Of a DNA stretch of 64,000 nucleotides, positions 43,456 to 56,990 are shown one piece after another. The notes below the pieces were generated by a model, which did no database searches, was not told the origin of the DNA, and saw only the letters and a list, made by a program, of their open reading frames with translations. How positions within the stretch are numbered: the stretch's first letter is position 1; the number at the start of each line of letters is the position of its first letter. The stretch comes from Trichoplusia ni (lineage: Eukaryota > Arthropoda > Insecta > Lepidoptera > Noctuidae), in contig NC_039492.1 in NCBI RefSeq assembly GCF_003590095.1, positions 7,812,001 to 7,876,000 of the forward strand, in the 5' to 3' direction. The position numbers and the translations under genes were made by a program.

Positions 43456-44959
43456 GTATTTTTATATTTCCTGCATGTTTCTGCTGGTTTTATGAAGTGT
43501 ATTTTATACATTTTCTGTTTATGTTGGCTTGTTTTGTTGGATTGAGGATATTGTTGAAAATGCTGTGTTGATTGTTGTGAATTTTCGTTTTTTTTAATTT
43601 TTTAGGTTTTGTGAATGTTATGTTTAAAAGTTTTTCTGATTAACCAGGAGCTTGTTGGACTTTTCGTTTATGAATGTAGATTTATGAGTATTTTTTAATC
43701 TATTTGCTGTTACATTTTTCCGCTATATCTTCATAGAAATAAAAAACCTTAGTTTTACATCTTCCAATCTCAGTCAAGACATTAATAAAAAAATATATAA
43801 ATAATTCCAATCCTTGCATTTTTTATACCGTTTTCCCTACACGTAACATCAGCGTTAATAAAGACATTTAACACTTTAAAATGCCGTGTTTTAGGGTGTC
43901 AACTGGCAAAAGTGTTAATACACCATAATGTACCAAACAAACATACAGGGCTGTGGAACACCTGTCAAATGATATTTGAAGTACCCATTCACTGAATAGA
44001 ACGGTACTTAGCTTTCTAATTTTGGGAGTAAATATATAAAGGAAAATGTTTTTAGTAACAAAAAATAATACATTAGAAAACTGTCTTATCTATACAAAAT
44101 TGTTCATTAAATCCAATAAAAGTAGGGAGTTAAAAATATTTTTAATTTCTGGAGTTGCGTGGCTCAAAAGGAGAACGTCTCGTTTGCCTTTAGAGTTCGG
44201 AAACCCAAAAAATGTTTTTGCTTAGCTACGTGGCACGTCTCACTGGCATTTGGCTGGCTATTAGAGTTCCGTACTTATCATCTGACTGCGCTCTTTATCA
44301 TCTGTCTGTCAGTAGGCTGTATCTCGTGAATCATGAATTTTCACAGATTATGCATCTCTGTCGCTTTTATAATAACAAATACTTCAAATAAGTGACCTGT
44401 TTTTGTTGCAAAGTTATAATTTTTTTATTATTTTTTTTATACGGAAACCTTACTGTCGAAACTCCAACTCACACTAGAACCAATTTCTGTTTCATTTTTC
44501 TACAATATCTGCATGTACACATATTTGCTTTCAAATTGTTATGCTCCATTGTACAAATCTGCACTTTATTTCAATATTAATAAGATTCACATCGACATAA
44601 AACAGTGGTTCTCATACCCTGCATAGCTTATCATCTTGACCCACTATTTAAGATGCTATCTTGGCATACTCTTTGGCACCGAAACTTGTGATTCCATGCC
44701 AGTCATTACCTCATAAATGGTAATCTGGTGTCGACAGAATTTAGGCTCCAACTATAATTATAAAGTCCAATATTTGAGGAAGGTACAATAAATAACAAGC
44801 CAGGGGCACTCCCCACTTTCTACTCAATCCATCTCTGCTTACAACTGTAATACGCTTATTAAAACTGAAACTCATTAACAGCACATTCCACCTTTCTATA
44901 TTTCTCTCATTTTTCGACCTCCCTCTCCACATCATCATCCTACTAATTTACGAGTATAC

Positions 44960-45150
44960 TCTATACTAATATATAAAGCTGAAGAGTTTGTTTGTTTGAA
45001 CGCGCTAATCTCAGGAACTATTGGTCCAAATTGAAAAAATATTTTTGTGTTGAATAGACTATTCATCGAGGAAGGTTACAAACCATCACGCTGCGACTAA
45101 TAGGAGCGAAGATACTATGGAAAATATGAAAAAAACAGGGCAACAGCTAG
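44960..45150 (+). mobile_element. Internally deleted Helitron-like element
   Basis: TCTATACTAATATATAAAGC start and CAACAGCTAG end of the 4170 family, lacking the GC-rich subterminal block (gaagtcgcg). Confidence 0.6.
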
Positions 45151-45946
45151 TTTTATATATTATGCGAAATATTGTATATTGTGTGGATGTCTGTTCCTCT
45201 TTCACGCAAAAATCACTGAATGGATTTAGACGAAACTCGGTACACAGATATTTTAACATAGGATGGTTTTTATCTCGATTGTATGCTCCCGTGGCATCAG
45301 TTAGTAATATCTAAATTTCAGTCAAATAGCTACAAATTCAAATATCAATTTCACGACTCCCAACAATTTCTACACTAGGACCATCATAACTCACAATTTC
45401 AATTCGGATAACTGAAATATTTGCACAGTTGGTGCTAAAACGTAGCAGCCTGGCTTAATGTGCTATTGTATTGCGATAGCGTCCCAATTAAAATTAAAAG
45501 CATGTTTAATTTAAATTGTTCTACCTTGATTTCTGATTATGTGTTTTGTTATTTATAGGTGTGGTTAAAGGAATAATGGGTATCATCGCGGTAAACTGTG
45601 TTTGCGACAGTAATGGGGTGATGACTATATTTGTTTTCATGATCATCTGATACAAGGAGGTTCATTTAATTTGAGATAAAAATATTGATGTCTTCTACGT
45701 GTATAACATATATTTTTATCACATTGTTGAGTTTAATTTGAACCCTACTGTTCACACTCTATCGTTAAGCCTAATGGTCTTGGTCATTCTTCAGCCAATA
45801 AAAATTCGGTATTCTTTTGCACCCATTTCTATAGCAAGAGCAGTGTTTTAAAGAACTAATAGAATCGTTTTATCAATAGAAGTCTTAAGGCTGAGTAAGT
45901 GAAGCGATTCGTAAGACCATCCCTCCCTGTCGTTAGCCATTCTTAC

Positions 45947-46036
45947 ACTTGTGGAATCACAGCTCTGATCTCTTAGAGTATTTTGACTGTTACTGTTCAA
46001 ATGTTCTTTGTCGTCGTTTGTATTGATATTATACAT
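45947..46036 (-). CDS. Candidate alternative first coding exon
   Basis: Minus strand: ATG at 46036 (context ACAATGT), 30 hydrophilic codons (Asn/Asp/Ser-rich), then a good donor GTAAGA at 45946 in phase 0. That phase fits the acceptor of transporter exon 2 (28393), so a short-N-terminus isoform is possible on paper. No other evidence. It may be chance or belong to another gene. Confidence 0.2.
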
Positions 46037-49000
46037 TGTTTGACGACGTGATGTCTCAAATATTATTATTTTGATTGTGAAAGAAATATGACAGCAATAC
46101 ACGATATACACGGGCATCTCTCTTAAGCATCCGCAATGATATTACTTTAAGTCGTAGAGGTAGGCCCTCAGATATTGGATTACCGGAATATAGCTTAAAA
46201 TCCTATTTGGAAAAAAGTTTAATCAAAATAACAATAATTAATCCATGAAACCTATTTCTTTTTAACCTAAAAAAATATCCCTGAAATCCCTGTGCTTTTA
46301 TTGACGAAGACAAACGACTTGATAACTTGATAAGTATAAGAGGACATACAATTTTCAAGCCAATGTTCAGTGGCTGCTAAATGGTAAAGTAATATACCAG
46401 TGTTGGCACGATAACAACTGCCATTAAAATGTATTCGACCTAGAGGGGCACTTCTGGCATAAGGCAATTTGGCAGACTAGGAAACATCTGTCCAAGGACG
46501 AAACTCCAGCTGCGGCCCAAAGACTTATTTTGGACACAAATTTATTGACGATCGTAAAACCATCGGCTTCGATGGAATGGGGTATTTGTCAAGAAAAAAA
46601 TCTATTCAGTCCGTCAGATAGATTTCCAAAAATTAATGGATACGTAAGTATTTTTCCTTCTAATTCGTAAACAAAAAAATATTCACTTCATCAGAAAAAA
46701 ACAGATTTGTCTAATAAGATTGAGTCAAATTTTCGATAAATGTAACTCAGAAGTGACTTTACCCTTTTTCCCTGTATTCTCATGTGAACGAAAACGGGTG
46801 CGTATATTATACCATTATTTTCATTGAAGTCACTGAGAGTAGGCGAACGATAACCTGGAGACGAAATTCCGAAAAAATCTTTGAATTTATATGCAATATT
46901 CATGTACGGCAAAATTTTAGGTTGCTACAAACATGATTTAAGACTTCAGCTTTCATATGGGGACATACATCGAAAGGCTCGCAAGCAAGTAATAGTTTCA
47001 GTCCATGCCAATAACGTTGTTATATTCTAGGAAATTCTAGGGAATACCTGTACTGATTCAGTTGCTGTGATTGACAATAAATACAACAGGATAGTTAATG
47101 CTCACTGATACGTATTAACCTGGTTCTGGGAAGTTTGGATAAATAGAGCATTCAGTTTTCATGGTAAATCCACGTTCGTATTGATCGGACCTGCTTTTGA
47201 AGAGGAGAGATGAATTTCAAACAATTTGGCCCAAAAATTATGCCATGATTTTAAAATGTAATTGCTCAAAGTTGAGAAAAACTCAACTTCAAGCCTTTTT
47301 CTTGACATTCAGGCTTTAAGTCATGGTGATAGTCGCAACAACTTGTCAAAGATAGAAACATCGCATTATGGAGAAATCTGACATCGCTCAAACGTGATTT
47401 TACGTCACTTTTGGTTGTCATTGCTATTAGTTGTTGATAATAATTATTAGTATGTATTAATTAATCTGAACTTAAGCAGTGTCGAGTATAAAGACAGTAT
47501 TTTAATATAGTTAAAGGACAGGTTAAATTCTGGTCATTATCATTAATTATCCTGGAAAAAAAAATTAACCGAATAGAGACTGTACTAATTAAACTAAATG
47601 GTTTTAAAACATCTGCACATCAAAACTTCTCTTAACAGACCTTTATCCCCCCCAGTATAATAATGTTGCCACCCATACATTATAACAAGGTGTTCTCACT
47701 TATGTATCAGATAGAGATCGGCTCGGGTCCAGCGGCTTCCGATGTGATGCAAACGACATCGTTTGCGCCCTTATCAAAATCTCATAAATTTTCCTGAAGG
47801 GATCAAGCTGATTTTGGATAAACGGCTACCGCTAAAAGCTGTGTCTTGTCTGCATTTTGTGTTAAGCAGAAAAAAATCTGAATAAAACCTATCCTATGTG
47901 TTAATCCTGGTTATAAGCTATCTGTGTACCAAGCTTCGTCTAAATCCGTTCAGTGGTTTTTGTGAGAAAGACGACCAAACATCTCTGTAGTCCCTATTTC
48001 TATAGGTAATTAGAAATCTATCCTCGGATAAATTGTAGATACCTACTGGTGCAATTCTAAATAAGCATTTATAACCCTGATCACTGATGGCGGGTATTCA
48101 TTTACAATGTAATTGAAAAAGAAGTCATTTTTAATGTTGACACTTTTTCATATTACCACATTTTACAGAAATTTTAAAGCGTCAGTTTAAAAACATCACG
48201 AGCAGCTAAAAGTCGATACGGATCAACATTAACACGTACCGGATTAATCGAGTGAAATCCGGCGGAATCCGGTTTGATCCAGTTAAGTCCGACTGTCCGG
48301 ATAATAAAATGACCGGTGGGTATTATTGTATGACAAAAATTTTGCAGAAGTTTCGAAATTCTCTTCGATTCGAAACTCTCTCTTCTTTATTAGATGTCGC
48401 GAAAAAAGCGAGCTATATAAGTACTAAGCTTTCATTAAAATTAACCAAAATCGAATTGAATATCTAAATAATAACAAGAGTTTGCAATTAACTAAAGATG
48501 GATGTCGTTAAACACAGAAGCCTGCAGTACTACTCGTAGGTACTATAAAATCGAATGCATGCACGTCATTCTTTATTAATGGAATTTATTTTTGATAAAA
48601 CAACTAGATTTGATCAATCAATCCATTATTTGATTTATTAATGGGTACTAATCCAACAGTGAATAGTGTTGCCAGTGTACCCATACAGCAAAACCTTTCA
48701 CTCCATCCAATACTACAATTTCATCCAATATTAATTCCATACCTTCTGTTTCATCAATATGCATGGCAATAACTATGATCGGTATTGCGATTGACGTTTC
48801 AATCTGTCAATCTAATCGGATTTTATCTGTATTTAAATGCGTTCCAATGGTGGGACTGAATGAATTCAATTTCACATGCACATGTTTCAGCTGAAAGATA
48901 TCGTGAAATATGGAATTTCAATATCCATTTACGGATTAACGATAATGGTATGGTTATTTATTAAATTTGAAATTTTACTGAGCGATAATAAATTGCATTA

Positions 49001-52000
49001 AGAAAAGACAAATTGAGAACTTCATTATTTTTCGACAAGTGACATTTGCGCAGGTCTTCAGCATATAAAGACAATATCGAATATAACGACAAGCGTGCAT
49101 TCCCCGGAATTAAATTTTAAGCCAACGAAACAAACGCAGTGGCAGATAGTTCAGAATAAACCTTACTAGAATAAACTAAACCTCTATAATCCCCATGTTT
49201 TCTCCGGTATTTGTATTCTTTATTTATTCGTAGAAAACATCAGGCAGGCATCAGGCATTATTGAATAATGGAATGCGCCACATTTCCCCCGGTACGCCAA
49301 GCCCGACCTAATTGGCGTATTTTTCAATGGGATTCTGCACTTTACAATAGTCTACGTAGAGCCGTGTTTGTTACTTTTAAATGAAAAAGGTGGAAATGAG
49401 GTTATTTTATTTACTAAGAGCTGTGTAACTTCAATTCCATAAACGTATAAAGTTCTGTGTAAAATTAAAAACAAGTAATTAAATAGTTTAACACAAGTAA
49501 AATAATGTTCTCTGTATTTTGTATGCTAAAAGCTTTAAATAATTAAAAGCTCAAAAAATATTTTAGACACCTCTGACAAATGATGAAGCATAACATCGTA
49601 AGAAGACCTGGATTCCAAATATCGGAATCTGAATAGGCCGACCCGTAATAAGCTAACACCATTATCAATGCTTCAAAATTTCGGGAAGAGGTTTGTGCCT
49701 AGCCTGAGCAGTGGGGCATCTATACAATATTATATTATTACTTAATATCGTTAATAAAATAGACCTTCGGATTACCCTTCGGAAATCGGTTGAAAACTAA
49801 AAATGAAATTGAACAGACATCTTTGTTTTATCTATTCCTTACACAATAGCTAACCCTAAAGTAATAACTTTAGGAAGACGGTCCCGATGTTATTACTCGT
49901 CTAGATCCTGTTACATACATTTACTTGGCTTTACAGAGATCTAGGAATCTTTGGGTATGAATTAGATAGAGTATGGTTTTGTTCACTCTCTGAAAATACT
50001 ATTTCAATCATTTGACTACGGGATTTATTCCTACAGATACGTGCCGTACTTCAAGTGTGTGTATTTCATGAGTTGGCATAACTTTTTTATAAATAGTACC
50101 TAACCTAATGACCATGCCATGACAATCTAGCCATGCTGTGAAGACAGAACGAAAATATTATAAAGCAAATGAATATTGGCCCTTGAGACATCGTACTGTC
50201 TATTCGCTTCGCTTTTTTTAATAACTTTTGAAAGGTTTTTAGATATATTATTTAATTTAACTCACACTTAAATTTCGGGTACCTTCAACAAATTTAGAAC
50301 CGATGATGTCCCAATTTGAGTCTTTTCAATTCGTAATGTCTATATCACCGTGATAGCTACATCAAGGACTCCTATGTTCATATTCAAAACAGGTGTTCTT
50401 TAACATTTTCCTTTGACATTTGTCTCACTTAGTCATATTCATACTCAAAGTGTATCTCTATTATTGGCAACATACGATTTATCTGTCCCTGTATCGCGGT
50501 ACGTATTCTTATTGATCGGATCCATGTCAAGTGTAACGGGAACAGGCTCCCAATATGTTGAGTTATTGGTATCAGATATAATGTGAGGGTATATCTGTGT
50601 TTTGGGGGTTATTAGAACGGGAATATGCGTTTGGAAGGTGAATTATTTCAAAATATGTTTATTAAAGATGATAAATGTTAAGTTGTATTTTTTAAACTAA
50701 AAAAAAACAGGTGAACTCAACACACACATACGTTGAAATGTTACTGCCTTTATAAATTTTTGTTTCTTTTTTTTCAGTTCTCACTCCAATATTCGAGTAC
50801 GTATAATTAAGTACAGCTCTGAGGTTAGGTAAGTTTGTTTATATACCTTATAACAGTTATTTATATAATTTAACTAAAATTACTTTTTTTCAGTCGTAAA
50901 TATTGTTTACCAACTGTTTTTGCCTTTCTCCAAGCTACAAACGAGAATTTTGGCTCTCCTGAATTAACTAAAATTCCATCTCAATAACTCCCTTAGTATG
51001 TTGTCACCTCTGCATTTCCTTTTAGTATCTCTATTTACTTTTTTCCAGCCTCCTCTTCAAATATATACAAATATTACAAAGCATCTATTCTTGAAATGAT
51101 TAAATACTTCTATAACAATAGGAACAATCATTCCTTCCATCTTTTCTAAAACTTTCTCTCCCCATTACCATCCGAATGTATTTGAATACATTACAACATA
51201 CAAAGTAAACTGGAGTAATTCGTGATGGATGAGGATGTCCATTATCCATCACGGAGGCCCTTGGGTCTAGACCTCTACCTGAACGTAAGCTGCGGTCAGT
51301 TTTTGTGACAGAAAACCATTTGTCAAATGTCTACGGCATTGAAATGGGGATTTGATGAAACACCTAAATTAGTTACATAAGTATTGAGAGTACTGTCATT
51401 AGTAATAACCGACTTTATGATTTCACGCTTAGAGTCTAATTTCCTTTGGAATTTGGAAGGTCTTAAATAAACAATGATGTTCTGATTTGCATGCTACTGA
51501 TTGAAAGCTTTTGTTCTGAATTGTGAGTTTGAGGGCAAGGAGAAACAATGGTTCGATATTAATTTGACTTGTCTACGCTTACTATAGCCTCAACGGAGCT
51601 ACCGTGACATCGGAATTGTTGTCGTTTAAGCCTTAAAGAGAGAAAATTTTAGAAACTGACTAGTTGGACTTTAAGAGCTATTAGATTCAGGAAAATTGCA
51701 ATATTACTGATGGATTCAAATCATCATTAAAATATTATAATATCATAGTTATAGAGCATAAACGAAAACTCTCCGACAAAAACGTCTGATTTAAAAAAAA
51801 AACGAATTTTGTAATACTAGCACTTTCTAGTATTAAAAAGTACAAAGAACCCAATGTGACCTGAAAATGTCAAAAGAACAGCAAAGTTCAAAAACCAATA
51901 AGAAATAACAATATTCATGGCAACAATTAATTAGACCAGTCATTACACAGACCGCGGTCCCATTGTGAATACTTTTGACAAACAAAATGAAAACCTATAG

Positions 52001-54265
52001 ATTGAAATGGAATATTCCCGTCACGCGCCATTGTTCGCGGCAAGTGAAATTATTACAGAATTTGGTTTCGTTAATATTTCTAAGGGATTCCTTTGGTATC
52101 GGGTTAAGAAAACAATTGTTGTTCGACTTGTCTGTTGGTTTGCTGATTTTGTTGATAATGTTGTTTTTAGTTTAGGTGTCGTTGCTTTTCAGGAATTTTA
52201 CTCTACAGTTTCGATCAATTTGAATCGCGTCGAAAGTTAATAAGTAATTTAGCAGACACGAAAGTATTATTTTCTTTTACTATTGCCAAGACATATTAAA
52301 ATCTGCTTTCGGTATTTCTGGACGAGAGTACAACCTTAATTATTACAAGATATAATAACCCATATCTACATTATTGTGTAACATTGAATTAGTTCACGAC
52401 AAGACTTTTTAACAGATGTCAATAAAGCGTATTGCGGATATAATTTTGTAAAAAGTTTTGACATCTACATTTATTAAATTAGAATGAATTCTTCAGGGTG
52501 TAGTAAACCAAAAAAAGCCAAAGGTTTAACAACGAGTACATCAAATCCAACAAATCCAAGTTCCATCATTACCAAGTCTAAAACAAGAACAATTACTTAA
52601 CAAATTCATCGAAACTACAGTTTTTACGAGTGAAACTTTTGTGAGCCTCCATTTATATTGGCCTGGCCTCCGTCGGGCTCAGCTCACACCTGGGCCCGCA
52701 AATTGTGGAGCTTATACGACTGTCAAAATATACAAAAAATCTACTTTATTTTATTGATGTACTTGTTTCTTGTTCATCTTTTACCCATAACCTCGAGGAT
52801 TGTTTTATTTATCAGTTTTGTTTTTAAATATTTAAATAGAATTCGAAGCAGCTTGTCAACCACCTCGTCTAAGAGTAATATTATTGCAGTTGTAGAAGGT
52901 AACAGCTAATACATAGTTCAGATATTTTCGTGCCTTTCCTAATCAACCACACTGCACTTACAACTCAAAATTTTGTTTTATAAGTTGGTCGAAAAAGTTC
53001 TAAGAACGCCATTCAGTACTAACCAACACACGGCTTCAGATGTTTCAAAGTCTTCCGAAGTAACGGAACATAATCGCAAGCGCCACCTACTATTCCCATT
53101 CAATAAACACCCATCCCTCACTGCAAAAATAAAAAACATTCTCAAACGTCAGAAAAGAATCCTACCTCCACCATCCAATGTGAAAGAACAATAATCCCAT
53201 TCATTTTAATCCCACTTTGCTAGCAGTAATCTAGGTATGCTGCAAATTATACAAAGGATATGTAGAAGAATGTTCTGGAACCTTCCATCCACGTCCGATG
53301 CATATTTTAATACCGTCAAAGGTATGCAGTGTACTGCGATCGGAAAGGAATGTTTCTACGAATGATGCTTTATGGACTACGTATGGATATATTCTTAGCT
53401 CATCGGGAACTGGGTTTTTTTCGTATATGGGATGATTTGGAAAATTGAGCTAGATTCTTTTTACTGTTTTTCTTTTGTCTCAAAGTAGACTCAAACTTCT
53501 ATCTCTTTAGTTTCCTTATATCTATTAACCGTTTATCCAACATTAATAATTGTTTAATTTCTATGGACTCGTATATTAAAGTTTTTTTTTTTAAGTTTTG
53601 AAAAAGAAAAGTCGCTCTACATTGCGAGCGTGTTGTCTCGCGTCCACGGCCTCTAGTTTTGCTGTATGCGGTTGTGGTATGTCCCCAAATACAATATTTT
53701 AAGGTTCATTCGATTAGACAATCGATGTTTCTTTTTTAATTTTCAAACTCAAACCAAATTAATGTCAAAACTGTCATAATATCTCTAACACTTATGTCGT
53801 AATATTTTCTTATTAGAAGATAATTCATCTTTCCACCTTTATATTTCTAGAAAATATGTTACAATTTTCTTTTCATCCATCCCTCCTATCCATCAAGCCT
53901 GCATCAATGTCTGCCTCATCTTTTGGCCTTCTTATTGATTACGAAGCTATTTAATTAATTTACATCGAAGTATTAGCTACCTATCAATGCTTGTTTGGTT
54001 ACGCAATGCCAAAAGTGTCTGGTCAGAATATTCAGAAAATAACGTGTCTAAAAGCGTAACTGTAGTCGATTGAAAAATAATAATGATCGATCGATCATTA
54101 TTTGATTGCACTACGCTAATTTAAAAAAAACAAAACAAAATAATTACGTTTATCATAGGCTACGCATGATAACTTGGTATTAAATGTTTTTATTCTTTCG
54201 TTTTGAATATACTAATTTACAATAATAAGAATTGCAAATTACTAAAGAGTACAGTGTTGAATAGT

Positions 54266-54355
54266 CAACTGACTTGAGGAGGTTAGATAGGCAGTCGCTT
54301 CTTGTGAAACACTGGTACTTAGCCGAATGGTTGGGAAAAGGCTAAGATGATGATG
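54266..54355 (+). repeat. Tail of the 5S-rRNA-like repeat
   Basis: gaggaggttagataggcag, cttcttgtgaaacactgg, gttgggaaaaggctaag and a GATG run match 15594-15790. Confidence 0.55.
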
Positions 54356-54589
54356 ACAAAGAACGACCATTAACAACATCATATTAAATAGAATCAGTAC
54401 ATAAAAGTAAAAACTATACTATCTCAAAAATCTAAATAAATCTCTAAAATCTTAACGAAATAATTTTCCATAAACTCCCAAAGAAAAAAGTATCCAATGA
54501 AGTAAAAACTTACTTATACTAAAATAGGTCACTTAATTCACGAGAAATTCACTATCTTTAAGTTTTTGGGTCCTTTAGGACGAGACAAA

Positions 54590-54611
54590 GGGGGAGGGGG
54601 GGAGGGGAGGG
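54590..54611 (+). other. G-quadruplex-type G run
   Basis: GGGGG, GGGGGGG, GGGG and GGG separated by single A bases on the plus strand. Confidence 0.6.
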
Positions 54612-54924
54612 TGTAAAAATGTGTGGCTACGTTCCCTTGAAGGGATGGACCGCGTTACGTAAGGATTTTCGGCCTGAGGTTTTAAAATTCAAGGTCCCTC
54701 CCTTATAATGTAGCTTTTAATGTTTTTAGAATGATGGGAGGTAATTGATGTGGTTTTTGTGTTCACTGAATAATGTAGATTTTTATACTTTACTTAGTGC
54801 GTGGAAATTCTCCGCGTATAAAAATAATATTCTTGCTTAGCTTATGAAAGAACTAACTTATGCAAAATTGCTGAATAATTGGAGAGTATTAACAAACAAT
54901 ATGAAAAACATGCAAAAAGATTCA

Positions 54925-54996
54925 TGCGTAGGCCGGGAATCGAACCCGGATCAACTGCTTGGAAGGCAACTATGCTGACCATTACACCACCAACGC
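54925..54996 (-). tRNA. tRNA-Gly (anticodon UCC)
   Basis: 72 bases on the minus strand fold as a standard cloverleaf, starting GCGTTGGTGGTG and ending CCTACGCA. Anticodon loop CTTCCAA gives UCC (glycine). Box A (TGGTGTAATGG region) and box B (GGTTCGATTCC) are intact. The sequence closely follows the known animal tRNA-Gly-UCC. A run of five T lies a few bases after the 3' end, a pol III terminator. The only oddity is a U:U mismatch in the fifth acceptor-stem pair, where the usual 3' strand is CCAACGC. Confidence 0.9.
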
Positions 54997-56911
54997 ACAT
55001 AATAACTTCAGCAAATTTTGTCATCAATTGCCAACATCTTATTAAATATTTCTACAAATTATGATAAAAGTTTTAATTATAACACTTATCTTTGACCTCT
55101 TCTATAAGTATCATAAAACCGACAAATTGAAAAACTGTGTTGATAAGTATTGATAAATATTATGACAATATACTAATGAATAAAATTCAAATAAAATTTA
55201 ATGAATATCTACCTATAATATTTCTACTTTCTTGACATACTATCGCTGCCTTGGAAAATACAGTAGATAATATATTCTCCTTAATTCAGTTGAAAAACGG
55301 ACCTTCTTCAAGGCCTTTTATTTTTATAATCTTACTCGTAGTTATAATTTTTATCTAGACACGCAGTAGCGTAGGTATCAAGCCAAGTTCAGGCAAAGAA
55401 ACTTCATAGCCAGGGCTGAGTGTATTCTTTATTTCGGCTTCTGGCTGTGGTAATGAAGAACTTTCTTCAAGAAAAATAAAATACTGGACAAGCGGGACTC
55501 GCAAAACAGAGGGCTCCATACAGAAAGGCAAAAATAAAAGGTTCTGTTTCAAATAAATTTGTCGTCCTTTAAATACTCAATTTTATTTGCCACCCACCAG
55601 CAAATTGATGGCCTTTTATAACCGACTAAACCTCTATCTTTATTATTAGGCAATATTTATTGTTATAGCCACAACAGAAATTCATATCTGCGAAAATTTC
55701 AAATGTCTTACTATTACAAATACACGAGGTGCTGCCTTGTGTGAGTCAGACAGTCAAACAGGGGAGCTTAGTAATTGAACCGTATCTAGTTTTTGGGAAG
55801 GGAGTCCTAAAATACATACGGAACGTGAAAACAACATTTCCGTATCATTACCTATTCAGAAACGGATTCATTTAATGGTATATTATCTACATAAGCGATG
55901 GTACGCGACATTAAATGGGATTTCAATAGATTTATGTGTTTCAAACGTGGAGAGAATTGAAATAGATTGGAACGCGGTGGCGAGGGTTTGGGTTGTGAAA
56001 GCTAAGGTTTACTTATTGTGTGTTGTGATACCTATTAACATTTTAATAGCTGTTGTATGCATGGTTGTCGGTTTTTGTTGCAAAAACATTGCCCTATTTT
56101 AACGCAGTCGGTTAACTTTCTTTTAATGAAAAATGTCAGCTACCTCCGTAACAAATTTTATCGATATCGGTCTAGCTGTTTGGGCGTGAAGAAGTATAAC
56201 ATACAAGCACTCATCCCCACCTTTCATATCATCACCTATCAAAGTCGTAGGTACGGCAGTAAAAACAGGCTCACAGGTTGAGCCTGTCCTTACCGTGGCA
56301 TCAAAACGACTTAATTAATATTTTAGACAATGTGCAAAGACAAAATCCTGAAGGCTTTATCGCTTATAATCGCGCCATCGACTTACAAGAAAAAACTAAA
56401 GTAGGACGAAATAAAATACAAACAGTATCAAGTTAGCAATACTTTCCTGATAGGAACTCTGTCTTCGATCTTCTCTCAATAGACCTGAAAGTTTTATCAT
56501 AAATCACTGCTGACTTGGAACTAGAACATCAAAACTTTTATAAATAAAATAGGTTTGAATAAATAAACATTTTGTTGAAGAAACAGGCACAATGTTCAAA
56601 CTTGTAAGAATACTGCCTTCAGGATTTCTTCTGCGTCGACATTTCTCTAGTTATGTTGGTGTTTGCTTGAAGTCTTACAGAATTCAGCTGGATTTCATTA
56701 TCTACATGGTGCTGTACACAGATTCTATTGATACAGTACTTTAACGCAGTATTATCCTTATTCTTCTATTTAAGTGGCTATTCAAATCCCTAACATAACT
56801 TAACAGGCTCTTGAAAATTATCAGATGTGCTTGGTTTTATTACGATATTTTCCTTCTCCGTTTTAAACAAGTGAATTATAATAAAAGACACACGTGAATA
56901 CAAGAAGGTAT

Positions 56912-56990
56912 TGGTGCTTGCTGGATTTGAACCAATGACCCCTAAATTGGCAGTCCATTGGTCATACCGCTAGGATATCAGTGCAATGCA
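56912..56990 (-). repeat. tRNA-like SINE head or tRNA pseudogene
   Basis: Minus strand: TCCTAGCGGTATGACC (box A-like), GACTGCCAA and GGTTCAAATCC (box B-like). The acceptor stem is weak and no terminator is adjacent, so a SINE head is likelier than a gene. It resembles 34081-34150 in the middle. Confidence 0.4.

Larger units (their letters stand above)
42970..54865. other. Gene-poor region
   Basis: Apart from the candidate blocks at 43292 and 45947, I see only repeats: a dispersed repeat at 44285-44390, Helitron-like 44960-45150, element tails at 45190-45300 (inverted) and 47870-48010, 5S-like tail 54266-54355 and a G-run at 54590-54611. Frames of 60-83 codons at 46691, 48252, 52007, 52658 and 52973 lack motifs. 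Confidence 0.5.

Noticed and set aside
54079..54102. 24-bp perfect palindrome (GATCGATCGATC core)
   Set aside because: Likely a simple GATC repeat that is palindromic by nature; no partner sites were seen.
54842..55064. Open frames on both strands at 54.9 kb
   Set aside because: They read through the tRNA-Gly gene.
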